Assembly: GCF_022271405.1 (NCBI RefSeq)
Contig: NZ_JAJNAL010000044.1
Span: forward strand, 1 to 39,908
Direction of reading: 5' to 3'
Length of the DNA: 39,908 bases
Source: Rhodopseudomonas infernalis
GTDB lineage: Bacteria > Pseudomonadota > Alphaproteobacteria > Rhizobiales > Xanthobacteraceae
Position 1 is the stretch's first letter; each line of letters opens with the position of its first letter. Of this stretch, positions 26,120 through 33,834 are shown piece by piece. Under the pieces are notes generated by a model. It made no database searches, was not told where the DNA came from, and was given only the letters and a program-made list of their open reading frames with translations. A program made the position numbers and the translations under genes.

Positions 26120-27102
26120 CGGGCACCTCCTGCGAGTTCGCCGAGAACGGCAGTGATGGTTCGTTTGGCCAGTTCGATCTTGAACGCGTTGTCGCGCAGC
26201 GGCACCGCGTCCGCGAGCTCGGCTTCGGCCGCGGCGCGGAACGCCTCCGTCGAGGCCGCGCCGCCGCGCAGCGCCTGCTCGGCCTTCAGCGCGCGCCAAG
26301 GTTTGTGGGCGACGCCGCCGAGCGCAAGCCGCACGTCCTTCACCTTGCCACCGTCGAGTTCGAGCGCGGCTGCGACCGAGACCAGCGCGAACGCGTAGCT
26401 CGAGCGGTCACGAACCTTGCGATAGGTCGAGCGCGCGGCGATCGGCTGCGCCGGCAGTTCGATCGCGGTGATCAGTTCGCCCGGCTGTAGCGTCGTGTCC
26501 TGATCGGGACGATCCCCCGGCAGGCGATGGAGGTCGGCAAACGCCAGTTTGCGTGTGCCGCCCCTCCCCTCGAGATGCACGACCGCGTCGAGCGCGACAA
26601 GCGCCACGCACATATCGGACGGATGCGTCGCGACACAGGACTCCGAAGCGCCGAGGATCGCGTGGTTGCGATTGAAGCCATCGATCGCGTCGCAGCCCTG
26701 CCCCGGGCTGCGCTTGTTACAGCGCAAGCCGGCATCGTCGTAGAAGTAGGTGCAGCGCGTCCGCTGCAGCAGATTGCCGCCGACCGTCGCCATGTTGCGG
26801 ATCTGCGCCGAGGCGCCCGCCAGGATGGCGCGCGACAGCAGCGGATAGCGCGTGCGGACCGCGCGATGCTCGGCCAACGCGGTGTTGCGCACCGCAGCCC
26901 CGATCAGCAGACCGCCGTCGTCGTGCTCGGTGATCGTTGCCGGCAGGCCGGTGATATCGACCAGCGCGGCCGGACGCTCGAGCGTCTCGCGCATCAGGTC
27001 GATCAGATTGGTACCACCGCCGAGAAATTTGGCCTGGTCGGTCGCGCCGAGCCGCACGGCTTCGGCGACATCGCTGGCGCGTGAGTAATCGAAAGGAGTC
27101 AT
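26116..27102 (-). CDS. paoB: Aldehyde oxidoreductase, FAD-binding subunit (PaoB-like)
   Basis: 328 residues. FAD-binding motifs are KFLGGGTNLIDLM and ATVGGNLLQRTRC. Between them and the second lobe is a cysteine-rich insert (RCTYFYDDAGLRCNKRSPGQ, then GC and SC further on), which corresponds to the extra [4Fe-4S] cluster segment described for E. coli PaoB and absent from most xanthine dehydrogenase FAD subunits. The C-terminus has the CO-dehydrogenase flavoprotein domain. ATG 27102 overlaps the upstream stop as ATGA and is preceded by AAAGGAG within the end of the A gene. Confidence 0.9.
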   Translation of the reverse strand: MTPFDYSRASDVAEAVRLGATDQAKFLGGGTNLIDLMRETLERPAALVDITGLPATITEHDDGGLLIGAAVRNTALAEHRAVRTRYPLLSRAILAGASAQIRNMATVGGNLLQRTRCTYFYDDAGLRCNKRSPGQGCDAIDGFNRNHAILGASESCVATHPSDMCVALVALDAVVHLEGRGGTRKLAFADLHRLPGDRPDQDTTLQPGELITAIELPAQPIAARSTYRKVRDRSSYAFALVSVAAALELDGGKVKDVRLALGGVAHKPWRALKAEQALRGGAASTEAFRAAAEAELADAVPLRDNAFKIELAKRTITAVLGELAGGAR

Positions 27103-27635
27103 TCCGCCGCCTCCGCATAGGTGTCGCGGATCGCCGCGATGATGCCGTTGTGCGCGCCGCATCGGCACAGATTGCCGCTCATGCGTTCACGAATTTCGTC
27201 GTGGGTCGGCGCGACGTGGTCATCGGCGAGGTCGCGCGTCACGTGGCTGGGCACGCCGCGCTTCAGTTCGGCCGCCATGCCGACGGCAGAGCAGATCTGC
27301 CCCGGCGTGCAGTAGCCGCACTGAAAGCCGTCGTGCGCGATGAACGCCTGCTGCAACGGATGCAACTCGTTCGCGGCGGCGAGGCCTTCGATGGTGGTGA
27401 CGCTACGCCCGGCGTGCTGCACGGCGAGCGACAGACAGGACACGATGCGCTCGCCGTCGACCAGCACCGTGCAGGCCCCGCAGGCGCCCTGATTGCAGCC
27501 CTTCTTGGTGCCGTGCAGGTTGAGCGTCTCGCGCAGCAGGTCGAGCAGCGAGACGCGCGGGTCGGCGGGGATCGGGTAGTCGACCCCATTGATACGAAGC
27601 GCCGCGGCGGACGCGGCCGGTCGATCAGCGGTCAT
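27099..27635 (-). CDS. paoA: Aldehyde oxidoreductase, [2Fe-2S] subunit (PaoA-like)
   Basis: 178 residues with both clusters of the family: the ferredoxin-type cluster (CNQGACGACTVLVDG..C) and the helical-bundle cluster (CGYCTPGQI..CRCGAH). First gene of the three-gene operon. ATG 27635 follows a near-ideal AAGGAGGT. E. coli PaoA has a twin-arginine signal that exports the whole complex; here residues 1-20 (MTADRPAASAAALRINGVDY) contain no RR motif or hydrophobic stretch, so the enzyme is probably cytoplasmic. An in-frame upstream start at 27674 also offers no Tat signal. Confidence 0.9.
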   Translation of the reverse strand: MTADRPAASAAALRINGVDYPIPADPRVSLLDLLRETLNLHGTKKGCNQGACGACTVLVDGERIVSCLSLAVQHAGRSVTTIEGLAAANELHPLQQAFIAHDGFQCGYCTPGQICSAVGMAAELKRGVPSHVTRDLADDHVAPTHDEIRERMSGNLCRCGAHNGIIAAIRDTYAEAAE

Positions 27636-27820
27636 ATGACCTCCTTCGGGACGGGACTGGAGTAAAGACGGCACACACCCGCGACCGCCGCATTGCTGCG
27701 CAGCACGGAAAAATCGCTAACCGCTGAGCGGCAGGTTGGTTCGGAGCGTTGGTTGGTGGCAGCGATGCTGCGTAGCCCGGCAGGCATCGTTGTGAGATAA
27801 CGAACCGGTAAACGCCATAT

Positions 27821-27837
27821 ACGGAACATCGTTCCGT
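27821..27837. promoter_or_regulatory. Palindromic operator for the TetR regulator
   Basis: ACGGAAC-ATC-GTTCCGT is a perfect 7-bp inverted repeat with a 3-bp spacer, 18 bp before the TetR start codon and 185 bp upstream of the paoA-like gene. Size and place fit a TetR-type operator that would autoregulate the tetR gene and possibly the divergent operon. Confidence 0.75.
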
Positions 27838-27855
27838 TTATCAAGAGGTATTCTT

Positions 27856-28491
27856 GTGTCCGAGAAGCCGCCGCGAAAACGGGCCGCACCGGGCGTCGGC
27901 CCGCCGCGTCGGGTCCGCGCGGACGCGCAGCGCAATCTGAAGACGCTGCTGGATGCGGCGGTTGCGGTGTTCGCCGTCTCGGGAGTCGAGGCGCCGGTGC
28001 GCGAGATCGCCGAGAAGGCCGGCGTCGGAGTCGGAACGCTCTATCGGCATTTTCCGCAGCGCTCCGACCTGATCGTCGCGGTGTTTCGCAACGGCGTCGA
28101 CGCCTGCGCCGACGCGGCCGCCACACTGGCCGAGCAATATCCCCCGGTGGAGGCCCTGTCGCGCTGGCTGCAGCGCTATGTCGACTTCATCGCCACCAAA
28201 CGCGGCCTCGCAGCCGCGCTGTATTCGGGCAACCCGGCCTATGACAGCCTGCCGGCCTATTTCGAACAGCGGCTGCGCCCGGCGCTGCAATCCCTGCTGG
28301 ATCATGCCGGCGCCGCCGGCGAAGTGCGGCGCGACGTCGATCCGTTCGATCTGTTGAAGGCGGTGGCGCAGCTTTGCACCTCCGGGCCCGGCGACGACCC
28401 GGCGCATACGACCCGCATGGTGGCGCTGCTGATCGATGGCCTGCGCTATGGGGCCTCCGATCGGCGAGCGCGCACGTCCGACTCAAACTGA
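27856..28491 (+). CDS. TetR family transcriptional regulator
   Basis: 211 residues. The HTH at about residues 25-75 reads APVREIAEKAGVGVGTLYRHFPQRSDLIVAVF. The C-terminal ligand domain resembles the TetR_C_33/SbtR-like group (about 85-195). Starts at GTG 27856 with AGAGGT about 6 nt upstream; the N-terminus is basic (SEKPPRKR). It is divergent from the aldehyde oxidoreductase operon, so it is likely its regulator, responding perhaps to an aldehyde or aromatic compound; this is inferred from position only. Confidence 0.9.
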   Translation: MSEKPPRKRAAPGVGPPRRVRADAQRNLKTLLDAAVAVFAVSGVEAPVREIAEKAGVGVGTLYRHFPQRSDLIVAVFRNGVDACADAAATLAEQYPPVEALSRWLQRYVDFIATKRGLAAALYSGNPAYDSLPAYFEQRLRPALQSLLDHAGAAGEVRRDVDPFDLLKAVAQLCTSGPGDDPAHTTRMVALLIDGLRYGASDRRARTSDSN

Positions 28492-29050
28492 GGGATGTCG
28501 GCGCCGGAAATGAAGCGGCCTCCGAAGAGGGAGGCCCGACGAGACGGTCGTCGTCCGTCGCCAGTATCGCGAAGCCCCCCGTCGCCGCGTGATTGTCGAG
28601 CACAACGACGATTAAGACGAGCTCAGATCGTCAAGCGGCCTTCAGATGGGGTTAGCGCCTCCGAATAGCCCTTTTGCCGGTCGCCATCGCTCGGCTGATC
28701 CGGATAGGCCCGCTGGCCTTCCCACCACCCGGGGCCGGCCTGCACCCCACAGGTGCAGTGGGCGTCTCAGTATTGTCGGGCGCTCGCGCCTCGTGCTGGC
28801 AGAGCCGACCGCTGCAATGCTCGGATGCTCGTGACTGCCGCGTCGATCCATCGATCACGACAAGGCCAAAGCCCTAGACGTTGCGCCACCACCGTGGGGC
28901 CGCCAAACTCGGCCGCCCGTGTACAGTAAGGTCATCGAGCGGCGCGCCTTCGCCGATCACCGCGTGGTGGTGGTGAGCGTCGGCTCGACGACTTCGATTG
29001 ACAGCCTCTCAAAAAATCTCAGCTTGAGGCTTTACAGACCAAAGCAGCTT
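28492..29050. other. Gene-poor stretch
   Basis: No convincing gene on either strand. It contains a 7-bp hairpin (GGCCTCC/GGAGGCC, 28517-28536), possibly the end of the tetR transcript although no T-tract follows. A plus-strand frame without stop from about 28845 to 29058 (IDHDKAKALDV…) could be the remnant of a lost gene, but I recognise nothing in it. Confidence 0.4.
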
Positions 29051-29377
29051 TCAGGGTGATGCAGCCGCCACCTCGCGCGTTTGAATCTCATCAAGATCGT
29101 TGCCAATTTCCTGCCTTGCACATTCAAGCTCATACCTAGACTGCAAATTCATCCAAAACTCTGCAGTCGTACCGAAGTACTTAGATAGCCGGAGCGCAGT
29201 GTCGGCACTTATGCCCTGTTGCTCGCGCACAATTCTTTCGAGACGGGGACGTTCGATCTGGCAAGCTTTGGCTAGCGCGTATGCTGTAATCCCAAGCGGA
29301 TTCATGAATTCTTCGCGCAAAACTTCACCAGGGTGAAGTGGTACAAGATTTGCCATTTCGCTCTCCAGCCCGCTCAT
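29051..29377 (-). CDS. higA: HigA-type antitoxin
   Basis: 108 residues. Matches the HigA/VapI family: LHPGEVLREEFMNPLGITAY, a lambda-repressor-like HTH (ALAKACQIERPRLERIVREQ) and the family signature DTALRLSKYFGTTAEFWMNLQ. It neutralises the HigB toxin and represses its own operon. ATG 29377 overlaps the toxin stop as ATGA; ATG 29356 (MANLVPLHPG) is an internal alternative. The region is more AT-rich than its surroundings (25 G+C in 29101-29160). Two matching palindromes upstream of higB are the probable binding sites. Confidence 0.93.
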   Translation of the reverse strand: MSGLESEMANLVPLHPGEVLREEFMNPLGITAYALAKACQIERPRLERIVREQQGISADTALRLSKYFGTTAEFWMNLQSRYELECARQEIGNDLDEIQTREVAAASP

Positions 29378-29658
29378 TGATGATAGTCCACGATTTCAAC
29401 TTCGGCTGGACCTTCATCTGACCATTCGAAACAAACTCGGTACTTGTCGTTGATCCAAATTGCGTGCTGTCCGCTCCTGTCGTCGCTCAAGGGGTGGAGT
29501 TTGTTCCCCGGCGGGGCTTTCAGATCATCAAGGCAAGTTGCCGCATCGATCATGCGAAGCTTCCGAAACGCTGTCCTTTTCAGCTCAGCCGGAAAACCCT
29601 TAGGACACTCGCCATTGAAAACGGCCTCCGTCCAACCAGCCTTAAAACTCCGTATCAT
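29374..29658 (-). CDS. higB: HigB-type toxin (RelE superfamily mRNA interferase)
   Basis: 94 residues, the normal length. The C-terminal half KLHPLSDDRSGQHAIWINDK and YRVCFEWSDEGPAEVEIVDY is the HigB/RelE signature, with the basic and aromatic residues used for ribosome-dependent mRNA cleavage. The toxin gene is first and the antitoxin second, as usual in higBA. ATG 29658 follows GGAGAACATCAC. The reading frame is intact, so the module is probably functional. Confidence 0.93.
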   Translation of the reverse strand: MIRSFKAGWTEAVFNGECPKGFPAELKRTAFRKLRMIDAATCLDDLKAPPGNKLHPLSDDRSGQHAIWINDKYRVCFEWSDEGPAEVEIVDYHQ

Positions 29659-29671
29659 GTGATGTTCTCCG

Positions 29672-29692
29672 ACGTATCAGAAACAGATACGT
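29672..29692. promoter_or_regulatory. HigA operator 1 (candidate)
   Basis: ACGTATC (29672-29678) and GATACGT (29686-29692) form a perfect inverted repeat with a 7-bp spacer, 14 bp upstream of the higB start. It shares its consensus ACGTRTC-N7-GAYACGT with the site at 29705-29725. Confidence 0.8.
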
Positions 29693-29704
29693 TCCGCAAT
29701 CAAA

Positions 29705-29725
29705 ACGTGTCACGTACCGACACGT
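29705..29725. promoter_or_regulatory. HigA operator 2 (candidate)
   Basis: ACGTGTC (29705-29711) and GACACGT (29719-29725) form a perfect inverted repeat with the same 7-bp spacer as operator 1. The centres are 33 bp apart, about three helical turns, so two dimers would lie on the same face of the DNA. No gene lies between here and the tRNA at 30149; 29726-30148 shows nothing else I can support. Confidence 0.8.
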
Positions 29726-30148
29726 ACGCCCCTGAGGGGCAAGTCAAAGGTTATCCGTCGAAACAACTTAGACGGGTCCACAATTGGACTCTTTAGTCAC
29801 GGGCGAAGACAGCCATTGGTCTAGAGCGAGCGTACGTCATCTCACATTGGTGCAAGGTGCCCGCCGTCCGGCCTCGCGATGGTGGTGATCGAAAAACGGG
29901 CCGAGCGGAGGCAGCTGCCGTAATATCAATGGAAGGGGTGCGGGGTGCGGGCTGCGCCCGGTGCACGAGCTGGCGAACGAACCACGCTTCCTGGCCGAGA
30001 GGCATGGGCTCTTAAGTTAACGCCAGCACATGGGCGCAGACTCGGCTGATTCGTCATCCTGGCAGAGCAAGATGCCCGGCATGTATGGACAGATGTATGG
30101 ACTGGAAGGGAAGCTAAACCAAAAACTATTACAATTTGAATAAGTTAA

Positions 30149-30223
30149 TGGTGGGCGCGACAGGGATCGAACCTGTGACCCCCTCGATGTCAACGAGGTG
30201 CTCTCCCGCTGAGCTACGCGCCC
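30149..30223 (-). tRNA. tRNA-Val (GAC anticodon)
   Basis: On the minus strand the gene starts GGGCGCGTAGCTCAGCGGGA and ends GGTTCGATCCCTGTCGCGCC followed by A and an encoded CCA. The acceptor stem GGGCGCG/CGCGCCC pairs fully. The anticodon arm CCTCG-TTGACAT-CGAGG presents GAC, which reads GUC and GUU valine codons. Length 75 nt including CCA. Confidence 0.97.
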
Positions 30224-30307
30224 TTAGATCGTCTTCACGGGTGGCGTCCCTATATCGGCTCCGGGCCGGTCAGGCAAGGACACCAAAGCAGGATTTCGAC
30301 GCCAATT

Positions 30308-30670
30308 TCAGGCGGCCAGCATCTTGTTCACTTCGCTGACCAATTCGCGCAGGTGCACGGGCTTGGACAGCACCTTGGCATTCTTGGGAGCTTCCGAATC
30401 GGAATTCAGCGCAACGGCGGCGAAGCCGGTGATGAACATGATCTTGATGTCAGGATCGAGCTCGGAGGCGCGGCGCGCCAGCTCGATGCCGTCCATCTCC
30501 GGCATTACGATGTCGGTCAGGAGCATTTCGAACGGCTCCTCGCGCAGCCGTTGATAGGCCGACATGCCGTTGTCGAAGGAGGACACCTGGAACCCGGCAT
30601 TTTCCAACGCCTTGACCAGGAACCGGCGCATGTCGTTGTCGTCTTCGGCGAGGAGGATCTTGTGCATCAT
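30308..30670 (-). CDS. cpdR: Response regulator CpdR
   Basis: 120 residues, a lone receiver domain. Acidic pocket EDDND near residues 9-13, phosphoacceptor Asp53 in LLTDIVMPEMDGIEL, Thr/Lys in IMFITGFAAVAL and VLSKPVHLRELV. The sequence follows Caulobacter CpdR closely, as I recall it. In Caulobacter unphosphorylated CpdR localises and primes ClpXP for degrading cell-cycle factors; the CckA-ChpT relay phosphorylates it. ATG 30670 or 30667 (MMHK or MHK) is the start; the frame upstream to 30811 is non-coding in character. It is divergent from N-formylglutamate amidohydrolase, a neighbour seen in other alphaproteobacteria. Confidence 0.93.
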   Translation of the reverse strand: MMHKILLAEDDNDMRRFLVKALENAGFQVSSFDNGMSAYQRLREEPFEMLLTDIVMPEMDGIELARRASELDPDIKIMFITGFAAVALNSDSEAPKNAKVLSKPVHLRELVSEVNKMLAA

Positions 30671-30949
30671 TGCTGGACTTCGAATCCGGTCGGAGAACTG
30701 TGATTCACTTAGACCGGCCGTTGGTAAATTTCGGGTGAAATTCTCGCCCTGGTGCCAATCGCAGGCCCGCAATCTGCGCCGGACACGACTGCAAAGCAAT
30801 GATCTCGGCACTTTCCATGGCGGCGGCGGTCAGGGCCTGTCTGGAATGATTTTGCTTGGCACACGCTGACATTGCCGACAATGTTGGCGCGACGACACCA
30901 AGCGGTTGCAGAGCAACGCGGCGACAGCAGATTTGACGAACGGCGGACG

Positions 30950-31840
30950 ATGATGACTGAGTTCGACGGCGAGTTTTCGCCTCCGTTCGAGATTAGCGAA
31001 CCGCAGACCGGGCGTGCGCCGATCATTTTCAATTCGCCGCATTCGGGCTCGATCTACCCCAACGCTTTCCTGAATGCCTCGCGGATCGATCTCGAGGCGC
31101 TGCAGCGCTCCGAAGATTCGTTCATGGACGAATTGATCGACCACTTGTCGGGCCGCGGCTTCCCTGTCGTGCGCGTGCACTTTCCGCGCTCGTTCATCGA
31201 CGTCAATCGCGAGCCCTACGAGCTCGATCCGCGGATGTTCACCGGCCGGCTGCCCAGTTTCGCCAACACCCGCTCGATGCGGGTTGCCGGCGGCCTCGGC
31301 ACCATTCCGCGCGTGGTCGGCGATGGTCAGGAGATCTACCGCGAGCGCATTGCCATCGACGATGCGTTGAGCCGAATCGAAACGCTGTACAAGCCCTATC
31401 ATCGCGCGCTGCGGCGACTGATCAACCAGACCTATGACGTCTGGGGAACGGTGATCCTGGTCGATTGCCATTCGATGCCGTCGGTCGGCGTCGCTCGCGA
31501 CGAGGCGCGGCGTCCCGACGTGGTGATCGGCGATCGCTACGGCACCAGCTGTGCCGCGCTGATCCCGGGCGTGATCGAGGAAACGATGGCGGCGCGCGGC
31601 TATTCGGTCGGCCGCAACAAACCGTATGCCGGCGGCTTCATCACCGAGCATTACGGCAATCCGTCCCGAGGCCTGCACACAGTGCAGGTCGAGCTGAATC
31701 GCGCCATCTACATGGACGAGCGGCTCCGCCAGCGCAGCGAGCGGTTTCGTACCGTCGCGGAGGATTTCACCGTGCTGGCCGATGCGCTGGCCTCGATCCC
31801 GCTCAGCGATCTCGGCCCATACCAGGCCGCCGCGGAATAA
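30950..31840 (+). CDS. N-formylglutamate amidohydrolase
   Basis: 296 residues. Family motifs are IIFNSPHSGSIYP near the N-terminus, DVNREPYELDPRMF, the central ILVDCHSMPS and YAGGFITEHYGNP. The enzyme hydrolyses N-formyl-L-glutamate to glutamate and formate, the last step of one histidine-degradation route; no other hut genes are nearby, so the true substrate could differ. Start at ATG 30950 or the adjacent 30953, after GGCGGACG. Confidence 0.92.
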   Translation: MMTEFDGEFSPPFEISEPQTGRAPIIFNSPHSGSIYPNAFLNASRIDLEALQRSEDSFMDELIDHLSGRGFPVVRVHFPRSFIDVNREPYELDPRMFTGRLPSFANTRSMRVAGGLGTIPRVVGDGQEIYRERIAIDDALSRIETLYKPYHRALRRLINQTYDVWGTVILVDCHSMPSVGVARDEARRPDVVIGDRYGTSCAALIPGVIEETMAARGYSVGRNKPYAGGFITEHYGNPSRGLHTVQVELNRAIYMDERLRQRSERFRTVAEDFTVLADALASIPLSDLGPYQAAAE

Positions 31841-31920
31841 CTCGGAAATTGAAGCGCTCGGCAGACGGCATCGGCCTCGCATAGAGAAGGCTGCAGTACA
31901 CTGCCGTACCAACCTGCCAA

Positions 31921-31953
31921 GAAAAAAGGGCCGCTTGCGATGGCAAGCGGCCC
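31921..31953 (-). terminator. Minus-strand intrinsic terminator of the sRNA candidate
   Basis: GGGCCGCTTGC (31928-31938) and GCAAGCGGCCC (31943-31953) pair perfectly over 11 bp with a 4-nt loop; on the minus strand the stem runs straight into TTTTTTC. No minus-strand protein gene lies upstream of it within 1.2 kb, which is why a non-coding transcript is proposed. Confidence 0.88.
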
Positions 31954-32009
31954 AAGTCTAGGGAGGAAACGCCCAAGGAGGGCAGCGATAGCGCGAGGCG
32001 CTACCGCAC
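31921..32009 (-). ncRNA. Candidate small regulatory RNA with CCUCC loops (MmgR/alpha-r8-like?)
   Basis: On the minus strand a promoter-like TTGCGC (32044-32039), a 17-bp spacer and CATATT (32021-32016) precede an RNA of about 88 nt. It would fold into hairpin 1 (31987-32005), a small hairpin GCCC-UCCUU-GGGC (31971-31983), a single-stranded GUUUCCUCCCUAGACUU, and an 11-bp terminator stem. The UUUCCUCCCU motif is the kind of anti-Shine-Dalgarno sequence that I recall from alphaproteobacterial sRNAs such as MmgR of Sinorhizobium. It lies in a 537-bp gap between two plus-strand genes and has no reading frame. The family name is from memory and uncertain. Confidence 0.65.
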
Positions 32010-32015
32010 CGCAAC

Positions 32016-32044
32016 AATATGCGGCCGCGGCGCACAAAGCGCAA
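32016..32044 (-). promoter_or_regulatory. Promoter of the sRNA candidate
   Basis: Minus-strand -35 TTGCGC (32044-32039) and -10 CATATT (32021-32016), spacing 17 bp, fit the alphaproteobacterial housekeeping promoter. Start of transcription is expected near 32009. Confidence 0.5.
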
Positions 32045-32377
32045 GTGTTTTCGACCGTTTTTCTATGCAAAAAACGCATGTCAGGGCACCGGCAACGGGC
32101 AACGGAACTCAAGAAATATTTGAGCCAAATCAATGAGATGGAATTGATTGTCTCAGTCAGCCTGCGACCAAATTGACCAGGTTCCCGGTGTGGCAAAGTC
32201 GTCGCCCGGCTCAAAGAACGAACCTCAACGCAACGTTCATCCGAAAAATGTGAACGCAGCTTCGATAAATGGTTCAGCCTCTGGACCCTGCGCCGCGCTG
32301 TAGAATAAGCAAAGCGAACGGGCGAGGTTTCGGGCAAGCTAGGGCCTCGTGCAGTTGTAACCCCGCACTGACAAGGA

Positions 32378-33166
32378 ATGCCCGTGACCGTGATCGACTT
32401 CGCCGCCTTCATCGGACGCCTCGCGACGTCGTCGGGCGACACCATCCTGCCGTTCTTCCGCACCTCGCTGACGATCGACAACAAGCTGCAGGGCCGCGAC
32501 TTCGATCCCGTGACCGAGGCCGACCGTGCCGGCGAAGCGGTGATGCGGCGGCTCATCAAGGGGAGCTTTCCCCAGCACGGCATCGTCGGGGAGGAGTTCG
32601 GCAACGAGCGCGAGGACGCCGACTATGTCTGGGTGCTCGACCCGATCGACGGCACCAAATCTTTCATCGCCGGCTTTCCGGTATGGGGCACGCTGATTGC
32701 GCTGCTGCACAAGGGCACGCCGGTGTACGGCATGATGCACCAGCCGTTCATCGGCGAGCGCTTTTCCGGCGACAATGGTTCGGCTTCGTACAAAGGCCCG
32801 TCGGGCGAGCGAAGGCTCACCGTGCGCCGCTGCCCGTCGCTGAAGGACGCGACGCTGTTCACGACTTCTCCGCTGCTGATGAACGGCGGCGACCGCGCCA
32901 CCTTCGAAAAGGTACAAGCCGAAGCGCGGCTGACCCGGTTCGGCGGCGATTGCTACGCCTATTGCATGCTGGCCGCCGGCCAGCTCGACCTGGTGATCGA
33001 AACCGAGCTGAAGCCCTACGACATCGCCGCACTGATCCCCATCGTCACGGGCGCCGGCGGCATCGTCACGACCTGGGAGGGCAAGCCGGCGCAGAGCGGC
33101 GGCCGCATCATCGCCGCCGGAGACAAGCGCGTCCACGAAGCCGCGCTGAAGATCCTGAACGCCTGA
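32378..33166 (+). CDS. hisN: Histidinol-phosphatase, inositol monophosphatase type (HisN)
   Basis: 262 residues of the IMPase family. Metal-binding motifs are VGEEFG (Glu), [15 protein letters not shown] (Asp-Asp) and the C-terminal [15 protein letters not shown]. The HisN branch dephosphorylates histidinol phosphate in histidine synthesis in actinobacteria and alphaproteobacteria. The overall pattern ([18 protein letters not shown]) fits that branch, but related inositol or PAP phosphatases cannot be excluded. ATG 32378 follows AAGGA. It converges with the TetR gene, 14 bp away. Confidence 0.85.
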   Translation: MPVTVIDFAAFIGRLATSSGDTILPFFRTSLTIDNKLQGRDFDPVTEADRAGEAVMRRLIKGSFPQHGIVGEEFGNEREDADYVWVLDPIDGTKSFIAGFPVWGTLIALLHKGTPVYGMMHQPFIGERFSGDNGSASYKGPSGERRLTVRRCPSLKDATLFTTSPLLMNGGDRATFEKVQAEARLTRFGGDCYAYCMLAAGQLDLVIETELKPYDIAALIPIVTGAGGIVTTWEGKPAQSGGRIIAAGDKRVHEAALKILNA

Positions 33167-33180
33167 CGGCCGCAGCCGCC

Positions 33181-33771
33181 TTACTGCGGCAAGGCCAATC
33201 CTTCGATCATCGCCCGCAACCCCGCCAGCCAGTCCACGCGGTCGTCGCCCCGGGCAAGCGCCAGCGCCGCCCGGTCATAGGCGGCGCCGAGCAGCTGCGC
33301 GGTTTGGTCGATCGGCACCGGCCTGAGCGCGCCCGCGGTGACGGCCGCCTGCAGCCCCTCGCGCAAGGTGCGAACGCCGTTGCGGCTGTCGATTGCATCG
33401 ACCTCTGCCTGACCGAGCACGGAAGGCGCCTCGACCAGCAGCAGCCGTGTCCGACCCGGCAATGCCATCGCCTGCAGATAGGCCTCGCCACCGGCGACCA
33501 GCGCTTCGATCGGCGAGCCGGAGAAAGGTGCCGCCTCGATCTCGGCTGCGACGGCGGCGGATTCGGCCTCGATCACGGCGCGGAACAGCGCCTGTTTGTC
33601 GGCGAAGTGGTGATACAGCGCACCCCGCGTCACACCGGCGGCTTCGACCAAGTCCGGCGTGCTTGTGCCGGCGTAGCCACGAGCCACGAACGCCTGCCGC
33701 GCCGCCGCAATCAATCCGGCGCGGGTGGTGCTGGAGCGTTCGAGATTGGTGCGTCGCTTCGCCGCTCGCAT
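33181..33771 (-). CDS. TetR family transcriptional regulator
   Basis: 196 residues from ATG 33771 (MRAAKRR) or 201 from ATG 33786. [23 protein letters not shown] followed by FADKQALF, the typical TetR recognition helix. The C-terminal domain is poorly conserved, as usual. It is divergent from the VOC gene with a palindromic sequence between, so it probably represses that gene and perhaps the TauE/SafE permease behind it. Confidence 0.9.
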   Translation of the reverse strand: MRAAKRRTNLERSSTTRAGLIAAARQAFVARGYAGTSTPDLVEAAGVTRGALYHHFADKQALFRAVIEAESAAVAAEIEAAPFSGSPIEALVAGGEAYLQAMALPGRTRLLLVEAPSVLGQAEVDAIDSRNGVRTLREGLQAAVTAGALRPVPIDQTAQLLGAAYDRAALALARGDDRVDWLAGLRAMIEGLALPQ

Positions 33772-33797
33772 ACATACAGCCTGCATGTTATTAAAAC

Positions 33798-33810
33798 ATA
33801 CACACTGTAT
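33798..33810. promoter_or_regulatory. Candidate TetR operator
   Basis: ATACA-CAC-TGTAT is a perfect inverted repeat in the 63-bp gap between the divergent tetR and VOC genes. A second related dyad (ACATACAGCCTGCATGT, 33772-33788) overlaps the tetR start. Confidence 0.5.
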
Positions 33811-33834
33811 CTTTATTTAGCCAGGGAGGGAAGT

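Noticed and set aside
28674-28877. Short plus- and minus-strand frames in the gap after tetR
   Set aside because: Overlapping frames on both strands, no ribosome-binding sites, no family recognised.
29464-29796. 110-codon plus-strand frame over higB
   Set aside because: Antisense to higB and continues through the operators; no independent support.
30136-30339. Plus-strand frame starting MNKLMVGATGIEPVTPS
   Set aside because: It is the antisense of tRNA-Val; this peptide is a well-known false protein arising from tRNA genes.
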